DNA of 64,000 nucleotides from Mycobacterium sp. BK086 (GTDB lineage Bacteria; Actinomycetota; Actinomycetes; Mycobacteriales; Mycobacteriaceae). The notes under the pieces are model-generated. The model was not told the origin of the DNA and ran no database searches. It saw only the letters and a list, made by a program, of their open reading frames with translations. Where the stretch lies: positions 372,001 to 436,000 of the forward strand of contig SNWL01000009.1 in assembly GCA_004362315.1 (NCBI GenBank), read 5' to 3'. How positions within the stretch are numbered: the stretch's first letter is position 1; every line of letters begins with the position of its first letter. Below, piece by piece: positions 58,076 to 64,000 of this stretch. The position numbers were made by a program, and so were the translations under genes.

Positions 58076-60094
58076 ATGACATCGGGCTCCTTCGACGACC
58101 TCGACGACTACCTCGCGTTGCCGCGAGTCTCCGGATTGGCCGTGTCGGCGGACGGATCACGGGTCGTCGTGTGCATCGCCGAACTCAACACCGCGAAAAC
58201 CGAATACGTCACCGCGGTATGGGAGCTCGATCCGGCAGGGGAAGCGCCAGCCCGTCGGCTGACTCGCGGCGCCAAGGGGGAATCTGCACCGGTCTTCACC
58301 GCCGATGGGGACCTGTTGTTCACGTCGGTGCGCCCGACCGAAGACGACGACAAGCCGCCCGCCGCGCTGTGGCGGCTGCCTGCCGAGGGTGGGGAGGCCG
58401 GGTTGTTGGCCGAACTTCCCGCCGGGATCAGCGCGGTGCGGACCGCTCGCGCCGCGTCGGCCGTTGTGATCGGTGCGCCGCTGCTGCCGTCGGCCGACAC
58501 CGTCGACGATGACCGGCGGCTTCGAAAACTGCGCAAGGACAACAAGATCAGTGCAATCCTGCACTCCGGTTATCCGGTTCGCCACTGGGACAAGGATCTG
58601 GGACCCGACCAGACCCACCTGTTCGGCGTCGCGCCCGACGGAGCTCTGACCGACCTGACTCGTGAACCTGGTCCCGCACTCGGCGACACCGATTTTGTTG
58701 TCAGTCCGGATGGCACCTTCGCCGTCACCAGCTGGCGGGTGTCCGCCCCTGACGCGGCGCTGCGCTCGGTTCTGATGCGCGTCGACCTGCAGACCGGCGA
58801 CCGCTCGGTGCTCGCCGAGGACCTCGAGGCCGACCTGGAACATCCCGCCATCTCGCCGGACTGCACCCGGGTGGCGTTCACCCGCGAAACCGTGTCGACA
58901 CCTGAGCAGGCGCCTCGAATCACGTTGTGCCACTTGAGTTTGGACACAGGAGAGTGGGCGGAGCTGGCGACCGGCTGGGATCGCTGGCCGGCCTCGGTGA
59001 CGTGGACCCCGGACGGTTCGGCGGTGCTGGTCACCGGCGACGACAACGGCCGTCACCCGATCTTCGCGATCGGACTCGACGGCGGTGTCCGCCAGATCAC
59101 CGCCGACGACTTCAGCTACGGCGATGTCACCGGCGCACCCGGCGGCATCGTCTACGCGCTACGCACCTCCTATGCGGCGCCGCCGCACCCGGTGCGCATC
59201 GACCCGTCGGGCGCGATCACCGCGCTGCCGTGTGTCGACCTGCCGGAGCTGCCGGGCGAACTCACCGAGATCGTCGCCACCGCCGCCGACGGCACACCGG
59301 TGCGGTCATGGTTGGTGCTGCCCGGCTCCGGAGGGCAGGAGCGAAGCGACCCGGGAATCGACACTGGCAAACCCGCGCCGCTGCTGCTCTGGATTCACGG
59401 CGGGCCGCTTGGCAGCTGGAATGTGTGGTCGTGGCGGTGGAACCCGTGGCTGATGGCCGCGCGCGGCTACGCGGTATTGCTGCCCGATCCCGCGCTGTCC
59501 ACGGGTTACGGGCAGCAGTTCATCCAGCGGGGCTGGGGCGCGTGGGGCGGGCCGCCGTACGAGGACTTGATGGCCGCCGTGGATGCCGCCGTGGCAGACC
59601 CGCGCATCGACGCCACACGCACCGCGGCGATGGGCGGCTCATTCGGCGGGTACATGGCCAACTGGGTGGCCGGGCACACCGACCGTTTCGCGGCGATCGT
59701 CACCCACGCCAGCCTGTGGGCGCTCGATCAGTTCGGCCCGACCACCGACGGCGCCTACTACTGGGCCCGTGAGATGACACCGGCTATGGCACAAGCCAAT
59801 TCACCGCACCGCTTCGTCGGGAACATCACCACCCCGATGCTCGTGATCCACGGCGACAAGGACTACCGCGTGCCCATCGGCGAGGCGCTGAGGCTGTGGT
59901 ACGAACTGCTGACCGAATCCGGCCTGCCGGCCGCCGCCGACGGCTCCACGGCGCATCGGTTCCTGTACTTCCCGTCGGAGAACCACTGGGTGCTGTCTCC
60001 GCAGCACGCGAAGATCTGGTACCAGGTGGTCACGGCGTTTTTGGCCGAGCATGTGCTGGGGGAGCAGGTGCAGTTGCCCGAAACGCTGGGCTGA
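58076..60094 (+). CDS. S9-family prolyl oligopeptidase/acylaminoacyl peptidase
   Basis: 672 aa from ATG 58076. Residues 1-400 have beta-propeller repeats (AVSADGSRVVVC, TWTPDGSAVLVTGD). The C-terminal alpha/beta hydrolase has Ser522 in GGSFGGYM, Asp596 in HGDKDYRVP and His637 in ENHWV. It cleaves short peptides. No signal peptide. The ATG overlaps that of the divergent monooxygenase if that gene starts at 58077. Confidence 0.93.
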   Translation: MTSGSFDDLDDYLALPRVSGLAVSADGSRVVVCIAELNTAKTEYVTAVWELDPAGEAPARRLTRGAKGESAPVFTADGDLLFTSVRPTEDDDKPPAALWRLPAEGGEAGLLAELPAGISAVRTARAASAVVIGAPLLPSADTVDDDRRLRKLRKDNKISAILHSGYPVRHWDKDLGPDQTHLFGVAPDGALTDLTREPGPALGDTDFVVSPDGTFAVTSWRVSAPDAALRSVLMRVDLQTGDRSVLAEDLEADLEHPAISPDCTRVAFTRETVSTPEQAPRITLCHLSLDTGEWAELATGWDRWPASVTWTPDGSAVLVTGDDNGRHPIFAIGLDGGVRQITADDFSYGDVTGAPGGIVYALRTSYAAPPHPVRIDPSGAITALPCVDLPELPGELTEIVATAADGTPVRSWLVLPGSGGQERSDPGIDTGKPAPLLLWIHGGPLGSWNVWSWRWNPWLMAARGYAVLLPDPALSTGYGQQFIQRGWGAWGGPPYEDLMAAVDAAVADPRIDATRTAAMGGSFGGYMANWVAGHTDRFAAIVTHASLWALDQFGPTTDGAYYWAREMTPAMAQANSPHRFVGNITTPMLVIHGDKDYRVPIGEALRLWYELLTESGLPAAADGSTAHRFLYFPSENHWVLSPQHAKIWYQVVTAFLAEHVLGEQVQLPETLG

Positions 60095-60115
60095 CCGACC
60101 GGTAGGTTGGCACTC

Positions 60116-61375
60116 ATGACGACAGCGCAGCGGGAATTCGACATCGTCGTATACGGAGCCACGGGATTCGTCGGCAAGCTCACCGCCGAATACCTGGCCC
60201 GCAAGGGCGGCGACGTCCGGGTCGCGCTGGCCGGCCGATCGCCGGACAAGCTGCTGGCGGTGCGCGCGACACTCGGCGAAGCCGCGCAGTCCTGGCCGAT
60301 CCTCACCGCCGACGCCGGGTCGCCGTCGTCGCTGAACGATATGGCCGCACGCACCCGCGTCGTCATCACCACCGTCGGCCCCTACACCCGCTACGGACTG
60401 CCGCTGGTAGCTGCCTGTGCGGCGGCTGGCACCGACTACGCCGACCTCACCGGTGAGGCGATGTTCGTGCGGCAGAGCATCGACGACTACCACAAGCAGG
60501 CTGTCGATACCGGCGCGCGAATCGTGCATGCGTGCGGATTCGATTCCATCCCTTCGGATATGAGCGTGTTCGCCCTCTATCGCCAAGCCCAGCGCGACGG
60601 CACCGGCGAGCTCGGGGACACCGACTTCGTGCTGCGTGGATTCTCCGGTGGGGTGTCGGGCGGCACCGTAGCTTCGATGATCGAGGTCTTTCGCGCCTCG
60701 TCCAACGACCCGAACACCCGGCGCATGCTCGAGGACCCCTACACGCTGACGCAGGACCGGGCCGTCGAACCCGAGCTCGGCCCCCAGCCCGACCTGCCGT
60801 GGCGGCGCGGCGCCAATATCGCGCGCGAACTGGCGGGCACATGGACAACCGGCTTCGTGATGGCGATGTACAACACCCGAATTGTGCGGCGCAGCAACGC
60901 ACTTCTGAACTACGCGTACGGCCGCCGGTTCCGCTACGCCGAGAACATGAGCGTCGGCTCCTCGGTCGCAGCACCGGTCGCCTCGGCGGTGGCGAGCGCG
61001 GCCAACAACGGTGTCGTGGCGTTGGGCAGCCGGTTCTTCCGTTTCCTGCCGCGCCGGCTGGTGGAGCGCGTCGCGCCCAAACCGGGCACCGGCCCCAGCG
61101 AGCAGACCCGCGACCGCGGCTACTACCGCGCCGAGACGTACACGACCACCACGACCGGCGCGCGCTACCGGGCCACCATCGCCCAGCAGGGCGATCCGGG
61201 ATACAAGGCCACCGCGGTGATGCTCGGCGAGTGCGGGCTGGCGCTGGCGCTGGACCGCGACAAGCTCTCCGATCTCTGTGGTGTGCTCACCCCCGCCGCT
61301 GCCATGGGCGATGCGCTGCTCGACCGATTCCCGGCCGCGGAGATTTCTCTGGAGACCGTCCGCCTCGAGGACTAG
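60116..61375 (+). CDS. Trans-acting enoyl reductase/saccharopine dehydrogenase-like protein
   Basis: 419 aa from ATG 60116. IVVYGATGFVGKLTAEYLA is the NAD(P) site and HACGFDSIPSDMSVF the family core. The C-terminus GECGLALALD-x2-KLSDLCGVLTPAAAMGDAL is typical of the Rv2449c/Rv2953 group; Rv2953 reduces phthiocerol/phenolphthiocerol intermediates. Gene order before valS matches Rv2449c. A lipid-modifying role is likely but not shown. Confidence 0.9.
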   Translation: MTTAQREFDIVVYGATGFVGKLTAEYLARKGGDVRVALAGRSPDKLLAVRATLGEAAQSWPILTADAGSPSSLNDMAARTRVVITTVGPYTRYGLPLVAACAAAGTDYADLTGEAMFVRQSIDDYHKQAVDTGARIVHACGFDSIPSDMSVFALYRQAQRDGTGELGDTDFVLRGFSGGVSGGTVASMIEVFRASSNDPNTRRMLEDPYTLTQDRAVEPELGPQPDLPWRRGANIARELAGTWTTGFVMAMYNTRIVRRSNALLNYAYGRRFRYAENMSVGSSVAAPVASAVASAANNGVVALGSRFFRFLPRRLVERVAPKPGTGPSEQTRDRGYYRAETYTTTTTGARYRATIAQQGDPGYKATAVMLGECGLALALDRDKLSDLCGVLTPAAAMGDALLDRFPAAEISLETVRLED

Positions 61376-61419
61376 CGTCGGCTGGTAGTGCCACACATCC
61401 AGCAATGAAGGTGGACATC

Positions 61420-61962
61420 ATGGCCGGTCTCGATGATCTCTACAGCCAGATTCCGGTGGCGGACATCGCCGCCAAACTCGGTGCTCCCGAGGGTGAGGTG
61501 AATCAGGCGATCCAGACCCTGGTGCCCACGCTCGTCGGCGGCATCCAGCACAACGTCGCCTCCGACGACATCGACTCCAGTGAACTGGAATCGGCCATCG
61601 CCACCGGCGAAGGCGCCGGTCAGGGTGAGCAGATGGTCGCGCGGATCTTCGGCGGCAACGACACCGATCAGGTGGCCTCGGCGTTGGCCGGATCCGGTGC
61701 CGGCGGCGGCGACCTGATCAAGAAGCTGCTGCCGATCCTGATCCCCATCGTCCTGGCCTACCTGGGCAAGCAGTCCTCAGCTCAGGGCGGGACCTCCGGC
61801 GGCGGGCTCGGCGATGTGCTGGGCAGCATCCTCGGCGGCGCAGGCGGCGCGTCGGCCGGCGGGGACAACCCGCTGGGCAGCATTCTGGGCAGCGTGCTCG
61901 GTGGACAGAAGGGCGGCGCCATCGGCGACATCCTGGGCGGGCTGCTGGGCGGGAAAAAATAG
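61420..61962 (+). CDS. DUF937-family protein
   Basis: 180 aa from ATG 61420 after AAGGTGG; ATG 61405 is possible. DLYSQIPVADIAAKLG and TLVPTLVGGIQHNV define the family. The second half is Gly-rich with short repeats (LGSILGG, LGGLLGGKK) after an apolar ILIPIVLAYLG segment. Function unknown; some relatives are called YidB-like. Confidence 0.83.
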   Translation: MAGLDDLYSQIPVADIAAKLGAPEGEVNQAIQTLVPTLVGGIQHNVASDDIDSSELESAIATGEGAGQGEQMVARIFGGNDTDQVASALAGSGAGGGDLIKKLLPILIPIVLAYLGKQSSAQGGTSGGGLGDVLGSILGGAGGASAGGDNPLGSILGSVLGGQKGGAIGDILGGLLGGKK

Positions 61963-62015
61963 CGCGGATCGCAGGCGGTCGGAAGCATTGCTCGGCGCGT
62001 TCCTAGAATTGTCGG

Positions 62016-64000
62016 GTGACCACCACTGACAACTCTCGTGCCGACGCCCTGCCCAAGTCTTGGGAGCCGGGTGCGGTAGAGGCGGGGATGTATCAGGGCT
62101 GGGTCGACGCCGGCTACTTCACGGCCGACGCCACGAGCGGCAAGCCCGCGTATTCGATCGTTCTGCCGCCCCCGAACGTGACCGGCAGCCTGCACATGGG
62201 CCACGCCCTGGACCACACGCTGATGGACGCGCTGACCCGGCGCAAACGCATGCAGGGCTACGAGGTGCTGTGGCTGCCGGGGATGGATCACGCAGGCATC
62301 GCCACCCAGAGCGTGGTCGAGAAGCAGCTCGCGGTGGACGGCAAGACCAAAGAAGACTTCGGCCGGGAGCTGTTCGTCGACAAGGTCTGGGACTGGAAGC
62401 GGGAATCCGGCGGCACCATCGGCGGGCAGATGCGTGCGATCGGCGATGGTGTCGACTGGAGCCGCGACCGATTCACCATGGACGAGGGGCTGTCCCGCGC
62501 GGTGCGGACGATCTTCAAGCGGCTGTACGACGCCGGGCTGATCTACCAGGCCGAGCGGCTGGTCAACTGGTCACCGGTCCTGGAGACGGCGATCAGCGAC
62601 CTCGAGGTCAAGTATGAGGACGTCGAGGGTGAGCTGGTGTCCTTCCGGTACGGCTCGATGGACGACTCCGAACCGCACATCGTGGTGGCCACCACCCGGA
62701 TGGAGACGATGCTCGGTGACACCGCGATCGCGGTGCACCCCGACGACGACCGCTACCGGGATCTGGTCGGCAAGACGCTTCCGCATCCCTACCGCGACTG
62801 GGAGATCGTGATTGTCGCCGACAATCACGTCGAGCCCGAATTCGGCACCGGTGCAGTCAAAGTCACCCCTGCCCACGACCCGAACGACTTCGAGATCGGC
62901 GTGCGGCACAATCTGCCGATGCCGTCGATCATGGATACCAAGGGCCGGATCGCCGACACCGGAACGCAATTCGACGGTATGGACCGCTTCGAGGCGCGGG
63001 TTGCGGTGCGCGAGGCGCTGGCGGCCGAAGGTCGCATCGTCGCCGAGAAGCGGCCGTACCTGCACAGCGTCGGGCACTCCGAGCGCAGTGGCGAGCCGAT
63101 CGAGCCTCGGCTCAGCCTGCAGTGGTGGGTCAAGGTCGAGTCGATGGCCAAGGCGGCCGGCGACGCGGTTCGCAACGGCGACATCGTGATTCATCCGAAG
63201 AGCCTGGAACCGCGCTGGTTCGGGTGGGTCGACGATATGCACGACTGGACCATCTCGCGCCAGCTCTGGTGGGGCCACCGCATCCCGATCTGGCACGGCC
63301 CCGACGGCCAGAAGGTCTGCGTCGGGCCGGACGAAACCCCGCCGGAGGGCTGGGAGCAGGACCCCGATGTGCTGGACACCTGGTTCTCCTCGGCGCTGTG
63401 GCCGTTCTCGACGATGGGCTGGCCGGACCGCACGCCGGAACTGGAGAAGTTCTATCCGACAAACGTTTTGGTGACCGGCTACGACATCTTGTTCTTCTGG
63501 GTGGCGCGGATGGTCATGTTCGGCACGTTCGTGTCAGGCGACGACACGATCACCTCGGGCGGCACGCGCGGTCCGCAGGTGCCGTTCGAGAACGTCTTCC
63601 TGCACGGGCTCATCCGCGACGAGCATGGCCGCAAGATGAGCAAGTCGAAGGGCAACGGCATCGATCCGCTGGATTGGGTCGAGCAGTTCGGTGCCGACGC
63701 GCTGCGGTTCACGCTGGCCCGGGGCGCCAGTCCCGGCGGTGACCTGTCCATCGGCGACGACGCCGCCCGGGCGTCACGCAACTTCGCCACCAAGCTGTTC
63801 AACGCCACCCGGTTCGCGCTGATGAACGGCGCCGCACCGGCTCCGCTGCCGGACGCCGCCGACCTCACCGACGCCGACCGGTGGATCCTCGGTCGCCTGG
63901 AAGAGGTTCGGGCCGAGGTGGATTCGACTCTGGACGGCTACGAGTTCAGCCGGGCCTGCGAATCGCTCTACCACTTCGCCTGGGACGAGTTCTGTGACTG
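62016..64000 (+). CDS. valS: Valyl-tRNA synthetase (3' end beyond the window)
   Basis: 661 codons are visible from GTG 62016 and the frame is still open at the edge. Class I signatures: HMGH at residues 60-63 ([10 protein letters not shown]) and KMSKS at 540-544. The editing domain ([18 protein letters not shown]) lies between. [15 protein letters not shown] is typical of ValS. It charges tRNA-Val. No T-box leader is seen in the 53-bp upstream gap. Confidence 0.97.
   Translation, partial: MTTTDNSRADALPKSWEPGAVEAGMYQGWVDAGYFTADATSGKPAYSIVLPPPNVTGSLHMGHALDHTLMDALTRRKRMQGYEVLWLPGMDHAGIATQSVVEKQLAVDGKTKEDFGRELFVDKVWDWKRESGGTIGGQMRAIGDGVDWSRDRFTMDEGLSRAVRTIFKRLYDAGLIYQAERLVNWSPVLETAISDLEVKYEDVEGELVSFRYGSMDDSEPHIVVATTRMETMLGDTAIAVHPDDDRYRDLVGKTLPHPYRDWEIVIVADNHVEPEFGTGAVKVTPAHDPNDFEIGVRHNLPMPSIMDTKGRIADTGTQFDGMDRFEARVAVREALAAEGRIVAEKRPYLHSVGHSERSGEPIEPRLSLQWWVKVESMAKAAGDAVRNGDIVIHPKSLEPRWFGWVDDMHDWTISRQLWWGHRIPIWHGPDGQKVCVGPDETPPEGWEQDPDVLDTWFSSALWPFSTMGWPDRTPELEKFYPTNVLVTGYDILFFWVARMVMFGTFVSGDDTITSGGTRGPQVPFENVFLHGLIRDEHGRKMSKSKGNGIDPLDWVEQFGADALRFTLARGASPGGDLSIGDDAARASRNFATKLFNATRFALMNGAAPAPLPDAADLTDADRWILGRLEEVRAEVDSTLDGYEFSRACESLYHFAWDEFCD

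Noticed and set aside
61963..62015. T-box leader before valS
   Set aside because: The gap is 53 bp, too short for a T-box, and no such sequence is present.

Overview
The window is a high-GC actinobacterial chromosome segment from a mycobacterium, most likely a fast-growing environmental species (Mycolicibacterium type). The evidence is the conserved order tig-clpP1-clpP2-mmuM-clpX at one end and korA-korB-mobA-rpf-(Rv2449c-like)-valS at the other, an MmpS/MmpL pair, resuscitation-promoting factors and a deazaflavin (F420)-type DUF385 protein. From my knowledge of Mycobacterium tuberculosis, the two conserved blocks lie next to each other there. Here about 47 kb of metabolic genes sits between clpX and korA. 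I see no insertion sequence, phage gene, tRNA, rRNA or CRISPR array.

Layout. 1-4637: trigger factor (5' end missing), the two ClpP subunits, homocysteine methyltransferase on the opposite strand, and ClpX. 4634-15138: a GT1 glycosyltransferase, a small lipoprotein, an FdhF-like molybdoenzyme with its FdhD maturase and a divergent LysR regulator with a clear operator, an Ala-rich secreted protein beside an AT-rich stretch, type III glutamine synthetase, and an AhpD-like/DsbA-like pair. 15143-23502: a sulfane-sulfur module. A CstR-type repressor and a small Cys-rich protein are followed by a persulfide dioxygenase-rhodanese fusion, sulfide:quinone oxidoreductase, thioredoxin and a TauE/SafE permease. 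Divergently lie mmpS-mmpL-rhodanese. Five near-identical 16-bp palindromes (ATACC..GGGTAT) sit in the two control regions.

24848-38277: a complete myo-inositol catabolic operon on the minus strand (iolC, Cgl0158-type aldolase, iolB, iolD, iolE, iolG, iolH-like, iolA), a GntR regulator of IolR type, then a LacI regulator divergent from a sugar isomerase and an inositol-type MFS porter. 38496-51058: a drug-type MFS pump with a RibD-like reductase, an inositol/sugar ABC importer, and a second inositol-like operon (phytanoyl-CoA-type dioxygenase, two Gfo/Idh dehydrogenases, an IolE-like isomerase/dehydratase) with its own LacI regulator and PfkB kinase. The importer and the iol operon share an operator-promoter motif, which suggests that one regulator coordinates uptake and breakdown.

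51344-64000: korAB (2-oxoglutarate:ferredoxin oxidoreductase), mobA, a 940-bp region with a Crp-like site and a structured leader, two rpf genes separated by a very strong terminator, a FAD monooxygenase, an S9 peptidase, a trans-acting enoyl-reductase-like protein, a DUF937 protein and the first two thirds of valS.
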